64,000 nucleotides of DNA from Rhodothermales bacterium (GTDB taxonomy: Bacteria; Bacteroidota; Rhodothermia; Rhodothermales; UBA10348), in assembly GCA_028284865.1 (NCBI GenBank), contig JANQQV010000020.1, forward strand, positions 186,001-250,000, in the 5' to 3' direction. Made by a program: the position numbers and the translations under genes. Of this stretch, positions 9,144 through 16,308 are shown piece after piece (position 1 is the stretch's first letter; the number at the start of each line of letters is the position of its first letter). The notes below the pieces were generated by a model, which was not told the origin of the DNA, made no database searches, and saw nothing but the letters and a program-made list of their open reading frames with translations.

Positions 9144-9176
9144 AAGCGGGCGGTGGCCATCGGCCACCGCCCGCTT
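9144..9176. terminator. Strong inverted repeat, likely bidirectional terminator
   Basis: A perfect 15-bp stem (9144-9158 with 9162-9176) has a 3-base loop ATC. The left arm is AAGCGGGCGGTGGCC and it is preceded by a run of A, so on the minus strand the stem is followed by T residues. It lies between the lipoprotein gene on the plus strand and the tRNA-Gly gene read towards it on the minus strand, so it can stop both transcripts. Confidence 0.85.
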
Positions 9177-9200
9177 GATATCATCCTTTCGGGATTTCTG

Positions 9201-9272
9201 AGCGGGTGATGAGATTCGAACTCACGACCCTCACGTTGGCAACGTGATGCTCTACCACTGAGCTACACCCGC
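9201..9272 (-). tRNA. tRNA-Gly (GCC)
   Basis: The minus strand folds as a cloverleaf. The acceptor stem is GCGGGTG (9266-9272) with CACCCGC (9202-9208). The D-arm is GCTC-AGTGGTA-GAGC. The anticodon stem is TCACG/CGTGA around the loop TTGCCAA with anticodon GCC. The T-arm contains GTTCGAATC. The discriminator base is U and CCA is not encoded. It is a single tRNA gene, read towards the shared terminator at 9144-9176. Confidence 0.95.
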
Positions 9273-9285
9273 TTTTCAGAGCGTG

Positions 9286-9317
9286 CAATAATACAGCACC
9301 GAAGCGTCTCGGATCAA
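9286..9317 (-). promoter_or_regulatory. Candidate Bacteroidota-type promoter for tRNA-Gly
   Basis: On the minus strand the -33 element TTG (9315-9317) is followed by a 21-base spacer and TATTATTG (9286-9293), one mismatch from the TAnnTTTG -7 consensus of Bacteroidota. Transcription would begin about seven bases before the tRNA 5' end, which is the expected place. Read by eye only. Confidence 0.5.
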
Positions 9318-9494
9318 CCCCGGCATGCAGCTTTACATGAAGCTCACATTCTCTGGATTATCCGATCTCGAACGCCCGGCAGTTGTCCACATTGTTCGCC
9401 CTCGTGCCTTCTTGAAGCCTATTTTCAGACCTCCGGATTGCGGCTCCAAGCCTCACTCCGCTCACGATCTCATCCTCTATCTTCTCCCGCATTC
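9318..9494. other. Leader/intergenic stretch before folD, nothing recognised
   Basis: About 180 bases between the tRNA promoter and folD. It presumably holds the folD promoter, but no clear TAnnTTTG element, riboswitch or small gene could be supported. An in-frame ATG at 9438 would extend FolD by 19 residues unlike the family and was not accepted. Confidence 0.4.
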
Positions 9495-10364
9495 ATGGCT
9501 CAGCTGATCGACGGAAAAGCCATCTCGGCCCAAGTTCGCAATGAAGTCAAACAGGCTGTGGCCGAAAGAATCGCCGCAGGTCATCGGCCGCCTTACCTGG
9601 CAGTCGTTCTCGTTGGAGACGACCCAGCTTCGGCGTCCTATGTACGAGGAAAAGCTAAAGCCTCTGCGGAAGTGGGCATCCAGAGCGACACGTTGACATA
9701 CGATGCATCCATCTCCGAGCAGGAACTCCTCGACATCGTTCAACGACTCAATGATGATGAAGGCGTCGATGGCATCCTCGTCCAGCTTCCCCTTCCGGAT
9801 CACATTGACGACCGGAAGGTGATTCATGCCATCGATCCAGCGAAGGATGTCGATTGTTTCCACCCAGAGAGCGTCGGAAACCTCGTCATCGGTCTGGATG
9901 GATTCCAACCCGCCACTCCCGCGGGAATCGTGGAAATGCTACAACGAACCGAGATCCAGACCAGTGGAGCCCAGTGTGTGATCATCGGGCGGTCCAACAT
10001 CGTAGGAAAACCGCTGGCCAACCTGATGCTCAAGAAGGGCCTGGACTCCACGGTCACCGTTTGTCACAGCCGCACGAAAGACCTGCCAGCCATCGCTCGT
10101 CAGGCAGATATCCTTGTCGCAGCCATCGGCCGCGCGAATTTTGTAACCGCTGATATGGTCAAGCCAGGGGCTGTCGTGATCGACGTGGGCATCAATCGGG
10201 TCGATGATGACTCGCGAGAGCGTGGTTACCGACTGGTTGGAGACGTGGACTTCGAAGCCGTTGAGCCCATTGCCAGCGCCATTACGCCGGTGCCTGGAGG
10301 TGTGGGTCCGATGACCATCGCCGTCCTGCTGCAGAACACATTGAGAGCGGCCACAGGCGCTTGA
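9495..10364 (+). CDS. folD: Bifunctional methylenetetrahydrofolate dehydrogenase/cyclohydrolase FolD
   Basis: FolD interconverts 5,10-methylene- and 10-formyl-tetrahydrofolate in the cytoplasm using NADP. From ATG 9495 the protein has 289 residues, the family length. Visible motifs are SYVRGKAKA with Tyr49 and the catalytic Lys53, VDGILVQLPLP, DVDCFHP, the nucleotide-binding GRSNIVGKP and the C-terminal signature PVPGGVGPMT. The gene stands alone on the plus strand, bounded upstream by the tRNA and downstream by an intrinsic terminator about 50 bases after its stop. Confidence 0.97.
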   Translation: MAQLIDGKAISAQVRNEVKQAVAERIAAGHRPPYLAVVLVGDDPASASYVRGKAKASAEVGIQSDTLTYDASISEQELLDIVQRLNDDEGVDGILVQLPLPDHIDDRKVIHAIDPAKDVDCFHPESVGNLVIGLDGFQPATPAGIVEMLQRTEIQTSGAQCVIIGRSNIVGKPLANLMLKKGLDSTVTVCHSRTKDLPAIARQADILVAAIGRANFVTADMVKPGAVVIDVGINRVDDDSRERGYRLVGDVDFEAVEPIASAITPVPGGVGPMTIAVLLQNTLRAATGA

Positions 10365-10411
10365 ACACGCCATCTCATGAGGAGCTCTCTGCTCTCTCAT
10401 GTTCCCAACAC

Positions 10412-10449
10412 AAGGCATGTAACCTTATGGGTTGCATGCCTTTTGTTTT
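10412..10449 (+). terminator. Intrinsic terminator of folD
   Basis: The stem is AAGGCATGTAACC (10412-10424) with GGTTGCATGCCTT (10430-10442), one G-U pair and a loop of five bases, followed by a T-rich tract (TTTTGTTTTG). It is placed about 50 bases downstream of the folD stop. Confidence 0.85.
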
Positions 10450-10693
10450 GGTCATCGCATCACAAATATAGGTCGCATATTTCCGCTTCCAGGACTTGAG
10501 GACTGGCCAAAGGTGACGATTCCTCACGTGTAGGCGCGCGTTCATTCAATACGATGATCGTGATCGTGCTGCCTACGAGGACAAACCAACCGACTCGTTC
10601 ATCGACATGGCCATTCGCCTTTTCCCTTTCAAGATCACCATGCCTGGAGCTTCGACTCCTGACCGGGACCCGCGCCTCGCCAACCGCCGGCCA

Positions 10694-13684
10694 ATGCGCT
10701 CCCTGTTGCTGGTGTTCGCTCTCTTCCTGCTCCCCGACCTAGCCTCGGCTCAGGCGGTGGGAGATTATCGGACCCGCGCTTCAGGAGACTTCTCCGACCC
10801 CAATATCTGGGAAACGTATTTCTGGGGAACCTGGTGGCCCAACGTAGGCCCTCCGGATATCAACGATGGCGTCATCACCATCACGTCGGGCACCACGGTC
10901 AATCTCGATGTCTCCGGCTCGTATGACCAGATGGTCATCGAAAACGGCGCTACGCTCAACGTCACCCAAACAGTTTCTTTCGTCGATGGCGCAGGTACCG
11001 ACTTGGATGTTTATGGGACGCTGAATATCGACCGTACTTCCTCTGTCCAGGGAACCGCCAGTGCCATCTTCCGAAACGGCTCCTCGGTGAATATGCTTGC
11101 TGGAGACCGGCTGTTCTTTCGGAACGACTCCCAAGGGACGTTCGAGGCCGGTTCCAACGTTGATATCGCCTCCAACGGGCGTATTGTGATCCGCGACGAC
11201 TCTGTCGTGGATATGGCAGCTGATGTTCAAATCAATTCCGGAGGGCGCATAGTCGTGCGTGATCGCGCTGCCACGACTGTATCCGGCGGAACGATCAACA
11301 ACGAAGGTCTCATCCGGGTCATCAACCAGTCGAGCATGGCCTTCGGAAGCGGCGCAACCTACATCCACGATCGCAATGGTGACCGCCTCCCGACGGCGTC
11401 CAGGACGACGTGGGATGCCGGTTCCAACGTGATCATCAGTGGACTCACAAATAACTTGCCTGCAAATCTCAATGATACCTTTGGCAATTTCACCTGGGAT
11501 AACCCTTCCCAGAGCGGTGATCTCGACCTCAATGGCAGGATAAACGCCATCGAGGGCGATTTCACGATCAATGACACCGGAAGCGGCGCCTTGATCTGGG
11601 ATGGTTCTGGTGGAGGGTCTTCCCTGGACGTAGCCGGTGATTTCACGCTGAACGGTGGAGAGTTCATCATCGGTGACGGAAACACCTCTTCCATCGCGGT
11701 AGATGGAAATGCCTCAATTGGTTCTGGGTCCACGTTGACGCTTGGCGAAGGCGGTGGAGATGGCACATTGACGGTTGACGGAAATCTGGATCTCGCAGGA
11801 GACGTCAACACCACAGGTGGCGGATCGGGAACGATCGATATGAATGGTTCAACTCCCCAGAATATCAGCCAGACAGGTTCGACGACCGGAGACGTGAATC
11901 TGTCCCTGTCGGGAAGCGGAGGCGTAACTGCCTCAACCGACCTTTCCTTTTCAGGATCGATCACCGAGACTGCAGGTGGACTCGACATGGGTGGAAACGC
12001 CCTGACACTCGGTGGCGACTTGAACATCAGCACAAGCCTGACCAATGTAGATTCCATCGAATTCACGGGCACAAACAGCAGTGTCCTGACCCTGCCAGCC
12101 GGATCCCAGTCCGTCAATGGACTGACAGTTGACAAGCCCGGCAGCGACTTGACGCTTGGCTCGGACCTGACCATCACCGGATATGTCATCGTCCGTGACG
12201 GGACGTTCAATGATGGCGGATTTACCCTCACCCTGGCAGAGGGAGCCACTTTTTACAGTGATCAGCCCTGGACGGGGACCGTAACCGTTTCGCGTACCTA
12301 CAGTCAGAACAGTGATGGATGGCGCATGATCGCGTCGCCTGTCGATGGCGTGAACTACAGTGACTTGAACGGCGCTTTCCTGACTCAGGGAGGCGCGTGG
12401 GCCGATAGCCCTGACGGGACATCGAATCTCCAGGCATTCAACTTCCTGACACAGGATTGGTCACCCCTCTCGGGTGCCGATGCCACCATGGGGGCAGGTA
12501 CGGGATACATTCTCTATGCTTTCGCAGAAGATGATCTTGGTGCTTCCATCCTGCCCACGACCTGGACGGTGACCGGCCAGCCGGGTGCGCTCAGTTCTCA
12601 GGCCCTCTCTTACAGCGGCGACCCTGCCAGCTCTTACAATCTGGTAGGAAACCCCTCCACGGTCAACCTGGACTGGGATTTGACGGTGTTGGCCTCTTCC
12701 AATATTGGCTCCTCATACGCCACGTGGGATCCTTCAGGAACGACCGGCGGTGGCACTTCAGGCTACCAGTATTATGATGAAGCCAGCGGAACGGGAAGTG
12801 CCGGTCGATATATCGCACCTTTCACCGCTTTCATGGTCCAGGCTACCGGCGCGGGCTCATCGCTTGCACCCACAACATCGGAGGCTGCGGCAACGCAGAC
12901 ACCCGTGCAGTATGGAAAACGATCGGGTCCAGCTCCTCATTTTGTCCTTTCTGTGACCGGAGAGGCACTTTCCGAGCCTGAAACCATCCTCTCCTTCGGT
13001 GCAGAAGCCACTGACGAGTCGGGCCTGTTCGATGTCCACCGGTTGGCCCCGCTCTCGACACAATTCGTGACGTTATGGTCCGCAGATGATGAACGCAGGC
13101 TTGCGTTCGACGGCCGTACCATGCAGGAAGGTCGAGAAATCTATGATCTCGTGCTGGCGACCACACGCCCTGGCCAGTATACCTTGAGAACCGGATCGAT
13201 TGTGGACATCCCTGAGCACTGGAATGCTCGTCTGATCGATCTCAGAACCGGCAACGAAATGGATCTTCTGGCTGGCGACAGCTTGCGTTTCCATACGGTG
13301 GACCAGGATGTAGTCACCGCTGACAGGAGACTCTCCGAGTCACGTAGTCCGCGCTTCAGAGTCATCATCGAGGATCCGGATCGCTTTGTTGGCGACGACA
13401 CCGACTGGACCGTTGCTGGGAATGCCCCGGTGCTGTCCCAGAACTATCCAAATCCCTTCAATCCGATCACAACGATTCGATTCTCCTTGCCCGAAAGTGC
13501 ACCTGTGAGACTCGAAGTATTCGACATGCTGGGTCGTCGCGTCTCCACGCTGATCGACGGCACACTCTCCAGCGGCTGGCACGAGTCACGCTTTGACGCG
13601 AATACGCTTTCCAGTGGCATGTACCTTTATCGTCTTTCTGTTGCAGGCCAGCAGGTTACCCGCTCCATGCTCCTGCTTCGATAG
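10694..13684 (+). CDS. Large secreted repeat protein with type IX secretion (type A) C-terminal sorting domain
   Basis: About 996 residues from ATG 10694, chosen because it begins directly with a good signal peptide (MRSLLLVFALFLLPDLASAQ); in-frame ATGs at 10607 and 10640 would add an unlikely leader. After the signal peptide, residues about 30-500 are Gly/Asn/Thr/Ser-rich with alternating short strands (for example VIENGATLNVT, MAADVQINSGGRIVVRD), as in right-handed beta-helices of adhesins. A middle beta-sandwich region with WRMIASPVDGVNYSDL and YNLVGNPST follows; such segments are common in sorting-domain proteins of this lineage. The last 80 residues (from about 917) contain NYPNPFNPITTIRFSLPE and SGMYLYRLSVAGQQVTRSM, the type A sorting domain. 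The protein is therefore expected on the cell surface or outside. It lies directly upstream of the subunit operon. Confidence 0.85.
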   Translation: MRSLLLVFALFLLPDLASAQAVGDYRTRASGDFSDPNIWETYFWGTWWPNVGPPDINDGVITITSGTTVNLDVSGSYDQMVIENGATLNVTQTVSFVDGAGTDLDVYGTLNIDRTSSVQGTASAIFRNGSSVNMLAGDRLFFRNDSQGTFEAGSNVDIASNGRIVIRDDSVVDMAADVQINSGGRIVVRDRAATTVSGGTINNEGLIRVINQSSMAFGSGATYIHDRNGDRLPTASRTTWDAGSNVIISGLTNNLPANLNDTFGNFTWDNPSQSGDLDLNGRINAIEGDFTINDTGSGALIWDGSGGGSSLDVAGDFTLNGGEFIIGDGNTSSIAVDGNASIGSGSTLTLGEGGGDGTLTVDGNLDLAGDVNTTGGGSGTIDMNGSTPQNISQTGSTTGDVNLSLSGSGGVTASTDLSFSGSITETAGGLDMGGNALTLGGDLNISTSLTNVDSIEFTGTNSSVLTLPAGSQSVNGLTVDKPGSDLTLGSDLTITGYVIVRDGTFNDGGFTLTLAEGATFYSDQPWTGTVTVSRTYSQNSDGWRMIASPVDGVNYSDLNGAFLTQGGAWADSPDGTSNLQAFNFLTQDWSPLSGADATMGAGTGYILYAFAEDDLGASILPTTWTVTGQPGALSSQALSYSGDPASSYNLVGNPSTVNLDWDLTVLASSNIGSSYATWDPSGTTGGGTSGYQYYDEASGTGSAGRYIAPFTAFMVQATGAGSSLAPTTSEAAATQTPVQYGKRSGPAPHFVLSVTGEALSEPETILSFGAEATDESGLFDVHRLAPLSTQFVTLWSADDERRLAFDGRTMQEGREIYDLVLATTRPGQYTLRTGSIVDIPEHWNARLIDLRTGNEMDLLAGDSLRFHTVDQDVVTADRRLSESRSPRFRVIIEDPDRFVGDDTDWTVAGNAPVLSQNYPNPFNPITTIRFSLPESAPVRLEVFDMLGRRVSTLIDGTLSSGWHESRFDANTLSSGMYLYRLSVAGQQVTRSMLLLR

Positions 13685-13703
13685 AGGTTTTTCGAAGGCG
13701 CTG

Positions 13704-13717
13704 TGAAAGCGTTTTCA
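13704..13717. promoter_or_regulatory. LacI/CcpA-type operator-like palindrome
   Basis: TGAAAGCGTTTTCA is a near-perfect palindrome with a central CG and fits the LacI-family/cre-type consensus TGWAANCGNTNWCA at every fixed position. It lies 19 bases after the stop of the secreted protein and about 130 bases before the first subunit gene, where a repressor or activator of the operon could bind. No LacI-family gene is in the window. Confidence 0.35.
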
Positions 13718-13747
13718 AAAAAGGAAATTGTTGCCGGAAATCGGCTT

Positions 13748-13806
13748 AAGGAGTCCCTTCTTTCCGCGATACCTCCCGAGAGGAAAGGGAACAGTTCCCT
13801 CTCCTT
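13748..13806 (+). promoter_or_regulatory. Leader with alternative hairpins upstream of the subunit operon
   Basis: A pyrimidine arm at 13753-13765 and a second one at 13794-13806 can each pair with the same purine arm GGAAAGGGAAC (13782-13792), so two hairpins exclude each other. The compact one uses AGGGA (13786-13790) with TCCCT (13796-13800) and continues through AGGA/TCCT. AAGGAG (13748-13753) can also close against CTCCTT (13801-13806). The structure ends about 45 bases before the start codon and could control mRNA stability or translation of the first subunit. Confidence 0.35.
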
Positions 13807-13837
13807 ATTCGAGTTCAACCGAAGACTCTTATAAATG

Positions 13838-13842
13838 GAGGT
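13838..13842 (+). promoter_or_regulatory. Strong ribosome binding site that fixes the start of subunit 1
   Basis: GGAGG lies seven bases before ATG 13850. Such a strong site is unusual in this window, where most genes show none, and it argues for ATG 13850 rather than ATG 13835, which would place the site inside the gene. It also suggests high expression of the first subunit. Confidence 0.75.
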
Positions 13843-13849
13843 TATTCAC

Positions 13850-14335
13850 ATGCAGAAACTGAAAGCTTTTGCTGTTGCCCTGGTCCTGTTCGCAGGATTC
13901 TCGAACGCAGCTATGGCACAGTTGGCTTCGGACAACCACACGGTTACCGTCGAAGTCGCTGCAATCAACGAGATTGCAATCACTGGAAACGCTACTCTGA
14001 CCGTCAACTCGGCCACTGCTGGTTCCGATCCAGTTGCAGCCACGGACAACTCCACGTCCTACGCTGTAACGACGAACGAAGCATCGGTCAAGATTACGGC
14101 TGAAGCCGACCAGAACATGCCTGCCGGCGTGACCCTGTCCGTCAACGCTTCCGCTCCTGCTGGTGCCGCTTCTGCTGGTGCCACGACGCTCAGCACAGGT
14201 GCTGCAGACGTTGTTACCGGAATGGGAACGGTTTCCCAGGGAAGCTTGACGCTGGCGTACTCGCTTGCTGCAACTGCTGCAGCTGGCCAGATGTCGTCAA
14301 CGGCAGTCACGGTTACCTACACGATCACCAACTAA
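13850..14335 (+). CDS. Small exported subunit-like protein 1 (putative major surface/fibre subunit)
   Basis: 161 residues: a signal peptide (MQKLKAFAVALVLFAGFSNAAMAQ), then an all-beta domain rich in Ala, Thr, Val and Ser, with almost no aromatic residues and no Cys. The mature N-terminus has an alternating strand (HTVTVEVAAINEIAI) like the donor strand of chaperone-usher subunits, and the chain ends in a strand, VTVTYTITN. It shares the motif ATxGSxPxxAxDNS and a following TTN with the next two genes, so the three are likely paralogues. It has the strongest ribosome site of the operon and a stem-loop over its stop codon, both of which fit a more abundant subunit. No named family is recognised with confidence; candidates are spore-coat-U-like or WxL-like surface proteins. 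Confidence 0.7.
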   Translation: MQKLKAFAVALVLFAGFSNAAMAQLASDNHTVTVEVAAINEIAITGNATLTVNSATAGSDPVAATDNSTSYAVTTNEASVKITAEADQNMPAGVTLSVNASAPAGAASAGATTLSTGAADVVTGMGTVSQGSLTLAYSLAATAAAGQMSSTAVTVTYTITN

Positions 14336-14359
14336 TCAGTCCCCCCACTGACTAGTTGG
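14328..14359 (+). promoter_or_regulatory. Intra-operon stem-loop spanning the stop codon of subunit 1
   Basis: A 13-bp stem with one mismatch (14328-14340 with 14347-14359) and a CCCCCC loop covers the TAA stop at 14333-14335. There is no T-tract after it, so it is not a standard terminator. Such structures between the first and second genes of fimbrial operons often protect the upstream mRNA part and lower downstream expression; that role here is inference. Confidence 0.6.
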
Positions 14360-14391
14360 CTCGTAGTAGAGCGTACCCAATCAGGCGATCC

Positions 14392-14949
14392 ATGTACACG
14401 ATTCTGACCTCATATGGCTGGAAATGTGCATGGATCGCCTTGTTTTTGGGCTTGGCGTCCAACAGCACATCATTCAGCGCCTCAGCGCAGACTCCTCCTC
14501 CCTTGCCCAACGCCATCCAAATGGCTGGCTCTTCATTGACGCTGACCCAGTCCGTTACCGTCTCCGTCCAGGAGATCAACGAAATCACCATTTCATCAGA
14601 CGTTTCGCTGACGATCGACACGGCCACACCAGGAACCGGCCCCGACGCAGCCAATGATGCTTCGGCATCCTTCAATTTGACGACGAACGGCACGAACAAA
14701 AAGATCGTGGGTGCGCTCGACAGCAATTTCTCGAGCGGCATCTCACTGAAAGCCCTTCTTGTGGCGCCGACTGGCGGCTCAAGTTCAGAACAGACCTTGA
14801 GCAATGTGGCCGTCGATCTCGTGAATGGGATCACGCGGACCACGGCAACCAACCTTTCCATCACCTATACCGCCGAAGCAACCATCAATGCCGCTCCCAA
14901 CGGCTCTGGTGAGTCCCGGACGGTGACGCTTACGCTGATGGACAACTAG
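14392..14949 (+). CDS. Small exported subunit-like protein 2
   Basis: 185 residues from ATG 14392, with a longer n-region and a signal peptide ending near ASNSTSFSASAQ. The mature part repeats the plan of the first subunit: SVTVSVQEINEITISSDVSL matches HTVTVEVAAINEIAI of subunit 1, then DTATPGTGPDAANDASASF with a TTN after it, then a strand-rich domain ending VTLTLMDN. The stop lies two bases before the next start. A TTG at 14356 is an alternative start but would overlap the stem-loop and lengthen the n-region. It is probably a minor or tip subunit of the same surface structure. Confidence 0.65.
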   Translation: MYTILTSYGWKCAWIALFLGLASNSTSFSASAQTPPPLPNAIQMAGSSLTLTQSVTVSVQEINEITISSDVSLTIDTATPGTGPDAANDASASFNLTTNGTNKKIVGALDSNFSSGISLKALLVAPTGGSSSEQTLSNVAVDLVNGITRTTATNLSITYTAEATINAAPNGSGESRTVTLTLMDN

Positions 14950-14951
14950 CG

Positions 14952-15461
14952 ATGAATCGCCAGCTGCAAACCATATTCCCCCGCTTTCTGGCTGTTGCCT
15001 GCATCCTGCTCGTTGTAGCGATGCCTTTGCGAAGCCAGGCCCAGGAGCTCCGATTCAATTCAGGCGGTGGCCCTCTAACGTTGACTGTCCAATCAGCTAC
15101 GGCCGGCTCCGAGCCTGTCGATGCCCTGGACAACAGCTCCGAAATCTTTTGGGATGCCAACTTTGGCGTACCAGCAAAAATGACGGTCTCCACGATCGCA
15201 CCCGGACAGAATTTCGACCTCTACCTGCTTCTCAGTGTACCCAGTCAAGGTGCTGGCGGACAGGGGGTTGTGCAGCCCGAGGTCCAGTTGATTGATGGAA
15301 TGCTCGATACAGACCTGTTGACTGGTATTCCGTCCACCCTGCCAGGCCGGCAAGGTTTTGGCACTCTCGAATACCGTGCATCCGCTACTGTGTCCGATGG
15401 CAACAGTACGGAGCTCGGAGATGACTCTCACATCGTCACATTCACGCTTTTAGCTCAATGA
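14952..15461 (+). CDS. Small exported subunit-like protein 3 (divergent)
   Basis: 169 residues with a signal peptide (MNRQLQTIFPRFLAVACILLV onward, ending in RSQAQ). The shared motif is present as QSATAGSEPVDALDNSS, but the preceding INEI strand of the other two subunits is missing: the mature chain starts directly with ELRFNSGGGPLTLTVQSAT. The C-terminus is again a strand, HIVTFTLLAQ. It starts two bases after gene 2 and its TGA overlaps the chaperone start as ATGA, so translation is likely coupled. Loss of the N-terminal strand would suit a tip or adaptor position, but that is inference. Confidence 0.65.
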   Translation: MNRQLQTIFPRFLAVACILLVVAMPLRSQAQELRFNSGGGPLTLTVQSATAGSEPVDALDNSSEIFWDANFGVPAKMTVSTIAPGQNFDLYLLLSVPSQGAGGQGVVQPEVQLIDGMLDTDLLTGIPSTLPGRQGFGTLEYRASATVSDGNSTELGDDSHIVTFTLLAQ

Positions 15462-16279
15462 AACGCTTCTTCCCCCTCTTTGCCCTTCTCCTGCTTGGAG
15501 GCACGTTTTCCCCTGCCGCGGCACAAATTTCCGTTCGCTCTCAGTTGAGTCACGACAAAACGGTCGTTCCAGGAGAGACCTACACAGGTGCCATCCTGGT
15601 TCGAAACGATACAGACGAAGTTCAGCAGGCCAAGGTCTATCAGACCGACTACCTGTTTTATGCTGACGGCACGAATTACTTCGGCGATCCGGGGCAATTG
15701 GATCGCTCAAACGCATCGTGGATCGAAGTAGCTGCATCCTCCGTGGTCATCCCTCCTCGCAATTCGATGGAAATCACGTATCGCGTGACAGTACCCGAGG
15801 ATATCGATGGAAGCGCTCCTGCGGGCTCGTACTGGAGCATCATCATGGTGGAGGGTATTCCGAAGGATTCCCCGGAGAACATCGAGAACAGTCTCCCTGA
15901 CAACAGCTACGGCGTACTTCAGGTGACCCGGTACGGCGTTCAGGTGGCTTCACACTTCAACGGAACGTCTGGTGCCGAACTCACGATCACGGAGTCGCAG
16001 CTTTCCCGATCTGACGACGCGGAAACGACGCTGAATCTGGCCGTGCAGAATGACGGCCACAAACTTGTTCGTCCGGATATGTGGGTTGAGCTGTATGGAA
16101 TGGACGGTACCGCATTCGGGCGCATGGAAGGCCAGAAAAGCCGCCTCTACCCTGGTACCAGTGTTACCCAGCGCATCAAGTTGGGCAAACTCGATCCCGG
16201 CTCCTACCGCGCTCTCGTCATTATGGACGCAGGCGAAGAGGACGTGTTCGGAGCTGAATTCACCCTGAACATCGACTGA
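15458..16279 (+). CDS. Exported Ig-like protein, putative periplasmic chaperone (PapD-like or DUF916-like)
   Basis: 273 residues with a signal peptide ending in PAAAQ. Two beta-sandwich domains follow. The first has VVPGETYTGAILVRNDTDEV, then SNASWIEVAASSVVIPPRNS and EITYRVTVPED. This order (added tone of N-x-D loop, a trailing proline-bounded strand, then a basic strand) is what is seen in both fimbrial chaperones and the DUF916 domain of Gram-positive WxL operons. The second domain ends GAEFTLNID. There is no membrane helix after the signal peptide, so it should be periplasmic. ATG 15458 overlaps the TGA of subunit 3. The place after three subunits and before an usher-like protein is the usual order of a chaperone-usher operon. 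Confidence 0.6.
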   Translation: MKRFFPLFALLLLGGTFSPAAAQISVRSQLSHDKTVVPGETYTGAILVRNDTDEVQQAKVYQTDYLFYADGTNYFGDPGQLDRSNASWIEVAASSVVIPPRNSMEITYRVTVPEDIDGSAPAGSYWSIIMVEGIPKDSPENIENSLPDNSYGVLQVTRYGVQVASHFNGTSGAELTITESQLSRSDDAETTLNLAVQNDGHKLVRPDMWVELYGMDGTAFGRMEGQKSRLYPGTSVTQRIKLGKLDPGSYRALVIMDAGEEDVFGAEFTLNID

Positions 16280-16308
16280 TCCAACCCAACGCCTGAACGC
16301 TCTGCTAC

